Assembly (NCBI GenBank): GCA_034620365.1
Contig: JAQGEQ010000202.1
Location: 153,444 to 217,443 of the forward strand
DNA: 64,000 bases
Direction: 5' to 3'
DNA from: Pegea sp. RAD2-039
Lineage: Eukaryota > Chordata > Thaliacea > Salpida > Salpidae
In this document: one piece after another, positions 44,901-57,700 of the stretch
Position numbering within the stretch: position 1 is the stretch's first letter
How the letters are laid out: every line of letters begins with the position of its first letter
Translations under genes and position numbers: made by a program
Notes under the pieces: model-generated
Told to the model about the DNA's origin: nothing
Databases searched by the model: none
The model's input: only the letters and a program-made list of their open reading frames with translations

Positions 44901-46284
44901 CATTTAGATGAAGATCATTTAGATGAAGATCATTTAGATGAAGATCATTTAGATTAAGATCATTTAGATGAAGATCATTTAGATGAAGATCATTCAGATG
45001 AAGATCATTTAGATGAAGATCATTCAGATGAAGATCATTTAGATGAAGATCATTTAGATGAAGATCATTTAGATGAAGATCATTTAGATGAAGATCATTT
45101 AGATGAAGATCATTTAGATGAAGATCATTTAGATGAGGATCATTTAGATGAAGATCATTTAGATGATCATTTAGATGAAGATCATTTAGATGAAGATCAT
45201 TTAGATGAAGATCATTTAGATGAAGATTATTGAGATGAAGATCATTCAGATGAAGATCATTTAGATGAAGATCATTCAGATGAAGATCATTTAGATGAAG
45301 ATCATTTAGATGAAGATCATTTAGATGAAGATCATTTAGATGAAGATCATTCAGATGAAGATCATTTAGATGAAGATCATTCAGATGAAGATCATTTAGA
45401 TGAAGATCATTTAGATGAAGATCATTTAGATGAAGATCATTTAGATGAAGATCATTCAGATGAAGATCATTTAGATGAAGATCATTTAGATGAAGATCAT
45501 TTAGATGAAGATCATTTAGATGAAGATCATTTAGATGAAGATCATTTAGATGAAGATCATTTAGATGAAGATCATTCAGATGAAGATCATTTAGATGAAG
45601 ATCATTTAGATGAGGATCGTTTAGATGAAGATCATTCAGATGAAGATCATTCAGATGAAGATCATTTAGATGAAGATCATTTAGATGAAGATCATTTAGA
45701 AGAAGATCATTTAGATGAAGATCATTTAGATGAAGATCATTCAGATGAAGATCATTTAGATGAAGATCATTTAGATGAAGATCATTTAGAAGAAGATCAT
45801 TTAGAAGAAGATCATTTAGATGAAGATCATTGAGATGAAGATCATTCAGATGAAGATCATTTAGATGAAGATCATTTAGAGGACAGCACTTTTAGATCAA
45901 GCTGAAAATATCTTTTTCACTTACTTCATCAAATTTTGGGATATTGTGATCTTCTAAATGTTGAAACTGTTGACTGATCTGATTTTCACTGATCATTTGT
46001 TTATTGATCTTTTTCCACTGAATCAAATTGTGGAAGATCACGTGGTTTTCGACGAAGATGGTTGTCATGACGATGCCAATCATCAATCCCCAAATAAAAG
46101 CACTCAAGTCATAATTACTCAATTGACGAATCAGAAGCTTCCTTTTGATACAAACTATCACGCGGGCTAGTGACGTCACTGCGTCGATCACATGACTACC
46201 TGTTGACTCGCTACGCGCTGATGTGATGACGTCATTACTTTCACCAATTGATAATCGAACATTTCTTGTTTGAGAGTCACTCAT
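38948..46284 (-). CDS. Chondroitin sulfate synthase / CHPF-like type II Golgi protein
   Basis: Eleven exons: 45925-46284, 41278-41376, 41089-41229, 40925-41041, 40756-40873, 40436-40551, 40228-40383, 40069-40151, 39905-40016, 39624-39849 and 38948-39570, about 716 residues (CHPF 775, CHSY1 802). The N-terminus has one membrane segment near residues 60-78. The first glycosyltransferase domain (GT31) is clear: GVLTAKKYLNSRAEAVHQTW, PPQKKMFHMLQH, the metal-binding WFARADDDLY (ADDD near 216-219), HNFCMGGPGVLINR and NEEDVELGRCV. The second (CHGN/GT7) domain is weak: alignable segments run through LLLTSSNTRF, where active homologues have the DVDL metal motif, and the GWGxED motif is missing. The family polymerises chondroitin; CHPF members act mainly as partners. 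A 4.5 kb minisatellite fills intron 1. A 45-nt GT/AG segment inside exon 1 has a multiple-of-3 length and may be an optional intron. Confidence 0.85.
40558..40740 (-). repeat. 12-bp minisatellite in an intron of the chondroitin synthase-like gene
   Basis: About 15 perfect copies of GATCAAGAAGAA (sense TTCTTCTTGATC), in the intron between exons 40756-40873 and 40436-40551. Confidence 0.95.
41396..45885 (-). repeat. 4.5 kb minisatellite of a 15-bp unit in intron 1
   Basis: Roughly 300 copies of a 15-bp unit, plus strand GAAGATCATTTAGAT. Variants: CATTCAGAT (frequent), GATAAAGAT, GATTAAGAT, CATTGAGAT, plus a few units that lose 3-6 nt (for example near 42470, 42834, 42980, 43910, 44330, 44585). 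It fills nearly all of the 4.5 kb intron. The sense strand reads ATCTAAATGATCTTC. Larger blocks of variant order recur, so higher-order repetition is likely. Confidence 0.97.
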
Positions 46285-48021
46285 AGTGACGTCACAGAAT
46301 CAATGATGTCATCAATTCAAATCTAGATGCTTACGCTAGAAGCAAATGTGGAAGCTGTAAAAATTGCATCTTTTATATGAGAGAAGAAGTGAGAGAAGAT
46401 CAGGATTAAAAAGAAGAAAAAGATCTGGTTTTGAGAGGAATGTTTTTATGTTTAGTAGATTTAGAAATTCTTTTTATTTAATAAAAACTTTTTGATTAAA
46501 TTTATAGATAAATAATTTGTTTGAAAAAAAAAGTTTTTTTAAATTAATAAAATTTGTTGAAAAAATAGATAAAGTGAAAAATATTGAAATGAAAGAGTTG
46601 ATGACGAAACGCGAGAACTTCTCTAACCACTAATCTCTGTTCTTCTATCATCACTTGTAATCTCGCTTCTGTTTTCTATCATTTGATAAAACTTTATAAT
46701 CTCTCTTGCCATGGAAACTCCTGACTTTTCGCTTTCTACTCGTTTTTCTGAATTTCATAATTTCTATTTCAGATGTATTTTGGTGAAAGAATTTTTTTCC
46801 TTTTAATATTACTTTAACTTTTAAAGTTGCTTCCGATTTATAACTTCAAAATATAGTGTTATTAGAAAAGCAAAAGGAATTTTGTGGGACAAAGGATATA
46901 AAATAAATATTTTTATAAATTTTTTTATTGTAAAGATTCATTTTATTAAAAAAATGGTTATTACATTTATGAAATTTCAAAATATTAGAAATTAAATTAC
47001 AAACGCTGATAAAATATTTCTAGATTGAAAGCTCTATAATTAGGAAGAAAGAATTGAATCATATTAAAAAGGAAAATAAACGGAAATCTCAAATTACATT
47101 GACCAAAGGAAGTATATGTCCGGAAAAACAAACTTTTTATTGTTAAACAGTTTGTCCTTTTTTATTTATGGCCTGTCGTTTATGTAACAAATAATAAAAT
47201 TTTAAATTAAACATATATTGGCAGTATTTATATATGCAAAGATAAAAAAGTCTTTCATACACCAAAAATATTAGCAACAAGGCCTGTTTAGTGATTTGTT
47301 CATTAATCTAGTAGTTTGAAAATTTTCTGAATTTTTAAGAGATTTAATTGTTGACTTGTAGATATTTCAACTGGCAAGCTACAACTATCATCATTAGGTT
47401 AGAAAGTTAGCAAAATTGTCATTTATGTCGCTGAATTTACAGGAATACGATTTTGTTGTGTAGATAAGTTATTATTATTATGACAACAGAGTAGAAATAT
47501 TATGGCTGAATATTTTGAATACAGAAAACTTTTCCTGTTTCAAGTCTAAACAAATTGGTAAGTTTTGATAAATAGTACTAGATGACAACTTTTTCATAAA
47601 GCTGTAAGATTCTGTGAAGTTATATTTAATCTAGATTTCAAATCAGTTGCTATTTGCTAAATGGTTGGAAAGATTTTATAGAATTCCTGATAGAACGACG
47701 AAAATAAGATGTGAATAAATCTTTGGTTTGATAAATACTGCTTCAAACTCATTTAGAAGTTTTTATTTAGCTGTTGGAACTGTAGAATTTTCAGTCAAAG
47801 AAACTTTGCGCTTGGTGGTTGAAGGACTCGATTGCTTCTAGCAGGTTGCTTGGGAAGAATTATGAAAAATTAGAAGATGTTTTGTAGCAAGGAACTAGCA
47901 GTTGAAATGTGGAGATTGTGAAAAGATGTCGGAAAACTAAACCAAGATTAAATAAAACATCACGTGACGTCTTTTTGACTGATTTCAGCTGATATCGAGC
48001 AATGTATTGGTGAATGGCGAG
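46285..48021. other. Intergenic region
   Basis: About 1.7 kb. TGACGTCA at 46288, then AT-rich sequence with none. It should contain the promoter of the chondroitin synthase-like gene. No gene or array seen. Confidence 0.5.
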
Positions 48022-48027
48022 TTTATT
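48022..48027 (-). promoter_or_regulatory. Polyadenylation signal of the CCDC74-like gene
   Basis: AATAAA on the minus strand, only 7 nt past the stop at 48035, implying a very short 3' UTR if used. Confidence 0.45.
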
Positions 48028-48034
48028 GAGCGAA

Positions 48035-49417
48035 TTATTTGCGCGGAAGACAACCGATACGCTTGAGCGAGTTCACTCTCTTCTTATGTTCGATTATACT
48101 TCTTTTGGAGCTGTGTTGCGGGTTTGAAGATCCTAACTGATCCTTCGCCTCTTCTAACATCTTCATCTGAAGATCATTAACAAGAGGTGCGCTGTTAACA
48201 GAATATTTAGATGAAGATTTTATCAAATGTTATCTCCCGACTTTCTCGGCCTATCCTCATTGGTTGTTTGCTGGTCACGTGACTTCATCCGATGCTCCAT
48301 GACTTGCTTAGCGAAGAGCAAACTCCGAAGATCAGATCTTAGTCGAAGATTTTCTTCCATTTGTTCAAGATTTGACTACAAACATTCGATTACGGTCTCA
48401 ACAACTCAGCTTTCACTTACTTTATGCAAATGACGGATGATGACGTCACACTCATCAACATTCGGTGCTCGGGGGGAGTCCCCTTCACTGATACGAACCT
48501 AATAAGAAGTTGATTTTAGAGTTTTAGATGAGGGGGAAGTACCAACAACGAAACCTGCAACGGGTTAAGAGTTGCACCTAGTGGTAGAGTTATAGTATGT
48601 TGAGGAGTCAACAGCTCCGTACAATCCTCTCTTTCAGGATCATAAAGAAGACGAGAAAAGTCTTTGCATCCAACACTCACTACTTCTTCACTTTTTGATT
48701 GTTTTAATTTGGTATTGGGATCCAACTTTACACTGCAAGAAGTAAGTCATCACATGCTGATGACGTCAGCAGCTAGTAATTACCCGAACTGACAAAGCGC
48801 AAACTGCAACATATTATTTCGAGCTTCAGAATTTTTTACAACTTTTCTTAATTCTTTGATCTTATCTCGATCTTCGGATGTGTGGGAATTTCCCGAAGCT
48901 GAAAGCACTCAGTTAGATGAATGGCAAGAAAAAGATTTTGTACAAACTTCTGTTTTGTTCTTTCCTCATCACCACTTTAAATTGCAAATCTGAAAAACAA
49001 TGTAGAAGTTACTGGTTTGTTGCAACCTAATCACGTGACATCATCACCTTTGTTCTCTTGTTTCAACATCTCAATTTCTTCATGCAATTTTTTTAGTGTT
49101 TCCGCATGTTTTTCTTGTAAATATTTGATAGTTTTGTTGTAGTAAACTAACCTATGTTGCTCATTTTTTGATAATTTGTCCACATTTTGAACTGGAAGAT
49201 CAAGTTGACTGGCATATGGGATAGAATGATCAATCTTGATGTTGTTGTTGATTGGTGGAAGATTTGGACCAGTAGGTGGCAGTGTTGTGAGTCTATCTCG
49301 AAGGAATGGTTTCGGAAATCGGTTCCGGTCCAGTGAAGATACTCTTGCCCATGATGGAAGATTACCCAACGGTGGCAGTGCACTCGATGACATCACTGTT
49401 GCCTCATTAATAAACAA
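48035..49417 (-). CDS. CCDC74-like coiled-coil protein
   Basis: Seven exons: 49048-49417, 48948-48989, 48784-48898, 48555-48732, 48421-48498, 48242-48375 and 48035-48191, about 357 residues (human CCDC74A is 378). The first exon is Pro-rich and then enters a coiled coil, KTIKYLQEKHAETLKKLHEE followed by IEMLKQENKDLQFKVVM; this matches the CCDC74 stretch [20 protein letters not shown]. Later exons have HTITLPLGATLNPLQVRI, comparable to the family's ILPLPLRKPTTLRQCEVLI, then a second helix and a basic C-terminus ending LKRIGCLPRK. CCDC74 proteins are linked to mitotic spindles and cilia; the molecular role is not established. The start could be the Met at 49393 (MSSSALPPLG). Introns are 46-59 nt and two contain TTCCCC-type elements. 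Confidence 0.85.
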
Positions 49418-51745
49418 ATAATTACTTCTAAAAAGAAGATGGCAGCTTACTGAATTATATAATTTTTAAAATTAACTTGATTGTAATTAAAATGTTTTTT
49501 TTTTAATTTTTGTTGATTGAAATCAGTTTTTCACTTTTATAAATTTTCATCTGATTCAAAATGTTATAAAATATTTGATATTTAAGAAAAAAGTTTGTTT
49601 GCTTCATTAAAGTTATAATACTTCCATAAGTGTAAGGTTACTAAAACTAAATAAGAAATATTCAAGCAACATTTAACAAGCAAATAAAATTAAATAACAG
49701 ATGCTTTCATTTAGCAGAAATTCAATATGTCTGATTTTTTCCCTACTGACATTTTAAAATATCAATTTCAAAAATACTGTCTCAAGTATTATTGATTTTA
49801 TTTTTAAATGTAAAATAAAGATAATTGTTAATAATTTAAGTTAAATTATTGAGATAAATTATATCAATTAATTTGATTAATTTAAATTTATCATAAAAAC
49901 CTTATTTTATAGAAAATTAATATTTAATATTTGTTAGTTTAGTAATTTTATTGCTTCATGAATAATACAAAACTATATAAATATTAATTATTTAATATAA
50001 GAATAATAATATATCAAATTTTGAATAAGTTGTTGAAATAGTTATTTTTTGTTTAAATCCATTTAAAAAATTTACATTTTAAAATTAACATTTGAAGAAA
50101 TCAAAATGTTAAATCTGGTGACAAATGTTAAAAATGATATTCAAAAACAAAACATTACAACATAATATTACTGCTGTTAAAAAAACGTTTAATGACATTT
50201 ATTGTTTAATAATAAACGCTTTCATCAAAGCAATCATTAAACAATCAATAAAACATTTCTCAAAACTATAATTAAAACAAAAAAACATTTAGACTCACAA
50301 ATTTCTCCCATAAATTTATTTGGTCTTGGTACCTCCATTTTACAGCTGTAGCTTTTACTGTTATTAACACCGATTAATAATTGCGAAAAAAAAGCTATTT
50401 TATTGTAAACATTTTATTCAAACGTTAATTCCCCTGTTCACCCTGGATTACAAGTTTAATGTTGTAGAGGTATCAGTATCCATGGTAATTAATTTGCAAA
50501 GAATGTTTATTCGAGTGTGACTAAATTATTTTATTAATTTTTAGAATTTTGTAAAAACGCGGAAGTAACTAATTTAAAAAAAATATATTTATTACTCTTA
50601 TAATTTATTACAACAAGATAGTTTGTTTTTTCATAATTGTTTAACTAATAAGACATTTTTTGAGTAGCTTGTTTTAAGTATACCAAAAAGAACTGCAAAA
50701 GAGAGATTACATTGTTATAGCCTGTTTAAGGTTTCTTAGACCATTTAAGAATCAATTAGTTATTCATCAGCTTTTTGTCTTTTTAACTAAAATAAGCTCT
50801 TCCATTTTGCAGAGTTGATAACTTAGATCAAGTCGAAATATTTTTTTTCATTTTTATTCATCAGTTGAAAAGTTCTGAAACTCATTAGTATCTTATTATA
50901 CTAATTACTCTTTTTAAAAGCTATCTTCCACGTACAGAAATCAAATTTGAGCTCTTCGAAGATATAGTCAGACTTCTGTAGGCATAGATTAATATCGATA
51001 AAAGGAAAATAATCAATTATTTATCAGTAAACAATAAAAGACGCATTAAATATAAATGATCTAATTATAAGAACTTGGCTTAAATAAAAAGAATTGGTAT
51101 TAAATGTACATAACACTTTCTTTTAGAGTTTTTAATATTTATCTATCAGATTTTTCAGATTTTATACAAAGTTTATTAAACTCTTTCAAAAAGAAAATAG
51201 TAATTGAAATGGTTAAGCTTTATTTTATAATTTAGAATAAAACTGATTTAAAGATTTTTTTTTGTAAATTTTGAACTTAATGAAACATTTAACCTTGTAA
51301 CAATGTTGATGTTTGTGTAAGTTTTAACTGTCGTAAAATTGTTGTTTTTTTGCTCCTACTTGAGCAATATCATTTAAAACAATTAGCATTTGATAGAATT
51401 TAAATTAAATTTCTAACTGGCTTTAAGTAAAATGGCTTTCTTATAAATATTTGATTAGATACTAAATTAATCATTAGATTTACTTTGGTGTTAGTATGAT
51501 TATAACTGTTATTATCTTTGAGTTTTTTTAATTTTACGCAGAAAAAAAAATTTATAAAAATTGTTATGAATATTTAATAACGAATCTCAACTTAATTATT
51601 TACCTTTTTCTTAAAAAAGAATGAGTGTTGCAAAATGTTTCTTATAATGTTCTCTCAAACACGACTGCTTATAATTTACTTTTTCTAGCTGGAAACTCTA
51701 CTTTTTGTTTATTTCTTGGTTGGATTGTAGTTATTATTAATAACA
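49418..51745. other. AT-rich region between divergent genes
   Basis: About 2.3 kb separating the CCDC74-like and PLC-beta starts. Very AT-rich, without TGACGTCA, arrays or recognisable exons. Confidence 0.55.
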
Positions 51746-54700
51746 ATGGCTGGAGCAGAATCGGCAGTTCGCCATGTGGTTGTAGAAAGGCCGGTGATCC
51801 CTGTTAGGCTGGTAAAAGGTAATAAGTTTCTAAGGTGGCCAAAAGCTGATGGAGATGTAAGTGTGAAAAGATCTTTTTTATATTTTTTATTAGTTTGTTA
51901 TTTTAATAAAAATTTTGTTAATATTTTAAAATATTAAAATTAATAACTTTTTATTATTTTAAATGACAGTTGGTTATTTTGTTTATTATTTCATAACTTT
52001 TTATAATTTTGTTTATTGTTGTTTAATTTTTAAATCATAATTCACCTTTAATCATAACTTGCTTGTTATTAGTTAGTTAATTTTTAATAATTTATGTAAT
52101 TTTTAAATAGCGACCTTTAAATGAACAAATAAATTATTAATTTATTCAACAAATTTTCCGCCTTAACCACAATTTGGAAATATGGAGGTGTTTGAAATGT
52201 CAAAATGATTAAAAGCCATTTTGTCTTCTTCTAGGACTCCACATTTGTACCAGTCACATTAAGAGTGGATCCTCAGGGACATATAGTTTACTGGCAAGAA
52301 CCATCTAGGGTATAGAAATATTTACTTATTCCATATTTTTCACATTTTGTGTTTCTAGGATGCAGAATGTATCGAGATCTCTAGCATCCGGGACACAAGA
52401 CACGGAAGATACGCGAAAGAACCGAAGGTTTGTACGAAGAAATTTGAAAACTTTTCACTTTTCCTGTTTCTTTTCAGCCGGATAAATATGAACGAGCAGT
52501 TCAAATGTATTTAGTAAGTTGACTTTAAGCTTGTTTCCTGTTCAGTTTGTTACAACTTCGCGTCTTTTCAGGACGCTCAACAATTGAAGTTACTTCAAAA
52601 TACAAATGTTGAATTATCACAAAAATGTTTTACGATCGTCTGCGGCTCTAAACTTGTCGATTTAACTTTTTACAATTTTGTATCTGTCGAGTCAAACCCT
52701 CAAGATATTGTCACGGTTCGTTGATTTCATATCACATTTGATTTGATGACGTCACGATCGCGCAGGAATGGAGCGATGTTTTGTTGAAAATAGCTTACCA
52801 TCCAACCACGAGACATATCTCGTTACAAACTGGTTATGAAAAGGCGTAAGTCACCTTTATCCACGATACTTTTGACCTTCTATTCATCTGCTTCTCGTGT
52901 TTCTCACAGCTTCTGCAAACTTAAACATGACACGGACCAAATGGGCCACATTCCGCTGTCCAAGTAAGCTAGTTCCGGTCCACTGATCACATCTCACTGG
53001 TTCTCGTTTCAGAGTAATCAAAACTCTGGGAGCCAAATCGAAATTAGTTGAGAACGCGCTTTCAAACATCGGCGTCATCAGTTCTAAGGTGAGTGACGTC
53101 ATCAAACTGACGTCATCATCAACTGGTCACCTGACAGGTATCCAAGGAACCAGTGATCCGTCCACAAGACTTCCATTTCGCTCAATTTCGCAAACTTATC
53201 CAATTGTGTTGTCCGCGACCTGAAGTCGATGGCGTCTTCTCGCAGCTGTTAGTTGCGAGCACGTGTCACATGATGACGTCATTATCACGTGTGTTGTAGA
53301 GGCACTGGAGCGAAACGAATGTACATCAATCACGACAAGCTGCGCGATTTTGTGAACACGCGTCAACGCGATCCAACAATCAACTCTCTTCTGTATCCTC
53401 TTCTGACAAATGATCAATCTCTTGATTTAGTTCAAAAATATGAACCAAATGTGATGTTTGCTAATAAAGGTGATGACGTCACATATTCGCTATGACTCAC
53501 GTCTCGAAGTGATGACGTCACTATTGACAGGCAAGTTAACATTAGAGGGTTTTGAAGCCTATCTACAATCAGATGATAATTTAATTGTGAGTATGGAGAT
53601 TTATATGAAAAGTGAAGAACCATTAAGTAAACCACTTTCTCATTACTTCGTCAATTCATCTCATAACACTTATCTCACTGGTAACTACGTCACCGTCGTC
53701 ATGGTTACATCTCAGGTGTTTTCCCTCGACAGGGACTCAATTGAAGAGTAAATCATCAGCTGAGATGTATCGACAAGTCTTGTTGACCGGATGTAGATGT
53801 GTTGAGTTGGATTGTTGGGATCGCGAAGACGAACCCGCGATCACGCACGGATTCACATTCTGCACTGACGTCACTTTTCGCGAAGTCATCGAAGCAATCA
53901 ACGAATCAGCTTTTAAGACATCGTCCTATCCTGTCGTACTTTCCTTCGAGAATCATGTTGACGTGTAAGTGATGACGTCATCAACTCGATTACGCTGTTA
54001 ATCATGATGTCATACAGACCCGAACAACAAGCGTTGATGGCCAAATATTGCCGTGAGATCTTTGGCGAGAAGCTACTAATTGAACCGTTAGCGTCACATC
54101 CGGTTGGTGATGACGTCATCAACAGCTTAACGCTGATTGGTTGTTTGTTTTGCAGCTAGAAATGGGAGTATCTCTTCCGTCACCAGAACATCTTCTGAAT
54201 AAGATTATCATCAAAAATAAGAAACAAAGACAAGTACCACAGACGGCAAGTAAGTGACGTCATCTCGTGTTTGTGACGTCATCACGTTTGTGATGTCATC
54301 GTATGTGTGATGTCATCGTTTTTCTGACGTCATCTTTACTTTTGTGTTGTTTCAGAGGAACGGCGAAAGCAAGCACCAGTTGATGACGTCACATCTAGTA
54401 AGTTATTAGTGACGTCATTGACGTCTTTTCAGACTTTCTTGCACTTCAGATGATCGAAGAAAGTCGTCGCCACCAGCAGATGTCGCTTCTGCAATAATCG
54501 ATCAACGTAAGGTAATGACGTCACCATATGTCGATGACGTCATCAATCTTGCAGAAAAAGGCTCTGTATCGCGGGAACCAGCAGAAGTGACGCCATCACC
54601 ACCAAATCAAGCAGCGGGTGGTGATGTGATGACGTCAGCAGTAACAGATGCAGATGGAAAAAAAGAAGCAGATGATGACGTCACAACAACTCCACGTGAC

Positions 54701-57700
54701 GTCACAACAGCTGATGTAGATTCAGATGATGATGAAGATGAAGGTCAACTGACAACAACTGAATATGAGGTTCATGCAAAGGATAGCGGAACAGCTTCAA
54801 AAGAATCGAAAGCTTCTGCAGCAATGTCACAACTCGTCAATTACATTCAACCTGTCAGGTTTGTGTTTAGGGAAATCCCCTCAAATGAAACCAACTGATT
54901 TGTTGTAGATTTAAATCATTTGAATTATCTTTGAGACGTAAAAGAAGTTATGAGATTTCATCATTTACTGAGACTACTGCTCTAAAGCTGTTAACTGATG
55001 ATCCAGTTGCTTTTGTCAAATACAATCAACGTCAAATGAGTCGAATTTACCCGAAAGGCGCGCGCGTTGAATCGAGTAATTACATGCCACAAGGTTTCTG
55101 GAATGCTGGTTGCCAATTTGTCGCTCTAAATTTCCAAATGCTCGGTGAGTGTCACGCTTGAGTGATTTCAACAACATTTCACGCTTGAGTGACCACAACA
55201 AATGTGACTTTCTTCTCGCTTTGTAGATCTGCCGATGCAAATGAATCTGGCAAAATTCGAATTAAATGGTGGATGTGGTTATTTGCAAAAACCATCGCTG
55301 ATGAGATACAAAGATAAACAATTTGATCCATTCAGTGAACGTATTGATGGTATCGTTGCTAAGCAACTGAATATTAAAGTACGTCAAATGGTTGCTAAGT
55401 TACGTGGTTGCTAAGTCACGTGACCACTAAGTTACGTGGTTGCTAAGTTACGTGGTTGCTAAGTTACGTGGTTACTAATTTACGTGGTTGCTAATTTACG
55501 TGGTTGCTAATTTACGTGGTTGCTAAGTTACGTGGTTGCTAAGTGACGCGGTTAACAACAGCAACTATCTGTAGATACTTTCTGGTCAGTTTTTATCATC
55601 ATCAAAACTATCAACGTACGTCGAAGTTGACATGTTTGGATTACCTTCAGATACTCAAAGAAAACGAATCAGAACAAAAACTATTGAAAATAACGCGTTG
55701 AACCCTCAATATAATTCACCACTGTACCAGTTCAAAAAGGTGTCCGGGTATTCCCCTACACAATGACCACTCATCTGTCCACTGTCCACAGATCATACTA
55801 CCTGAATTGGCCCTGCTTCGAATAGCTGTCATGGACGGGGGCGGCAATTTGGTTGGTCAGCGCTTCTTTCCTGTCGAATACATCAAACCTGGTTACAGGT
55901 AAGTGTGACGTCATCACTTGCCAATGATGACGTCATCATCTGTGTAGATACATCACACTGCGCAATGAAGCGAATCAGAGTTTGATGATGCAATCGCTGT
56001 TCATCTACGTCGAAGTTCTCGATTACATCGACGAAGAAGTCAAAGGTGACGATGACGTCATCTCGCGTGTTGTACTAACATGTGACGTCATCACAGATAT
56101 GATTGACGCGCTGGTGAACCCGATTCAAGCAGTTGCCGATAAGGAGAGGAAGGAGATGGAGATGCTGAGTAGGATGTCAGCTTGGAGGAAGTTCTTGGAT
56201 GAAGATGAGATCAGATCTATGATTGATGAGCAGGACTCTCCTGCTGCTCATGCTATCACTAATGACGTCACTAAATCGCGCGTTAAAAGCTCATATAAGG
56301 TGATGATGGTTGTTGATGACGTCATCCGCTGATTAGAAGGTTTAGAAGGAGAAAGTGATTCCAGCTTCTAACGGGATGAAGTCCCAGGTTCAAGCTCCTG
56401 TCCAAGCCCCAAAGGCGCCCCAAAATGTCGTCAAGGAACCTCAACGAAGTAAGTGATGACGTAGCAACCATAATGACGTCATTGGTTTTTTTGGTTGCAG
56501 TGGAGATATTTGAACCTCAAAATTTGGTTGATTTGAAATTGGGTAAAAGTTATTTGAAACTGATGAAAGAAAATGAAAAAAATTTGAAAAATTACAAAGA
56601 AAAGCAGAAAGAGGTGATTTTCCGGGAAATTCCCTCAAATGAAACTAACCAATTTTTTATTTAGAATTTTTCCAAGTTTTACTATCAGCTTTATCCAAAC
56701 GATAAGCCAAAAAAATCGATGACCAAATTGTTCCGCAAGAAGTCAACTGGTAACTATGACAACTTGTCCCAGATCCCAACAGCTTGTCCCACATTCCTGA
56801 CAGCTTGTCCCACATTACTGGCAGCCTGTCCTAGATTCCCAACAGCTTATCTCACATTCCTGACAGCTTGTCCCACATTTCCAACAGCTTGTCCCACACT
56901 CCTAACAGCTTGTCCCACACTCCCAACAGCTTGTCCCACATTTCCAACAGCTTGTCCCACATTCCTGGCAGCTTGTCCCACATTCCTGACAGCTTATCCC
57001 ACATTTCCAACAGCTTGTCCCACATTCCTGACAGCTTGTCCCACATTTCCAACAGCTTGTCCCACACTCCCAACAGCTTGTCCCACATTCCTGGCAGCTT
57101 GTCCCACATTTCCAACAGCTTGTCCAACATTCTTAGTACCCTGTTAATTTGCAGATTGTGTGCTGAGTAAAGAAGAGAAGCAGAAGCGAATTGAGAACTT
57201 TGTGCGCGATGACCTTCAAGTCGAGCGAGATTGGCGTCTTCAACAAGTCAATCATGTGACTTGCTTGTTGCTGATTGGGCGATATCGAAATCTGACTTTT
57301 AAAACTTTACAGATAATCAACAAGTTCACGCAATTGGTCACCAACCATCAAAAGTTTGAACTGAACCAGTTGACGTCCATGTGTGATAGGTCAGTGGTCT
57401 GCGGTCCTTATATGATGTCACAATGGTCAGTTGTAGAGAGAAAGCGGAAGTGCAAAGATTAAAAGATCTTGAGAAGGAAGATCTGATACAAAAGATCCCT
57501 GTCAACATCGATCGCCGCGACTCCGAGAAGCGACGCAAAGAGATTACAACTAATCACATCAACTCTTGTGTCCAACAAATCGTTCAAGTAAGTGGGTGAT
57601 GACGTCATCGAAGCGGTGATGACGTCATCAGTTGTGTTGTAGTTGGGTGATAAACAGAAGGAACGTCAAAATGAAGTAGAAAAGAAACAAAGTGAAATCC

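Noticed and set aside
54512-54554. Candidate 43-nt intron in the PLC-beta linker (GTAATG to GCAG)
   Set aside because: Removing it brings an early stop; reading through keeps the frame to the acidic linker, so it was kept as exon.
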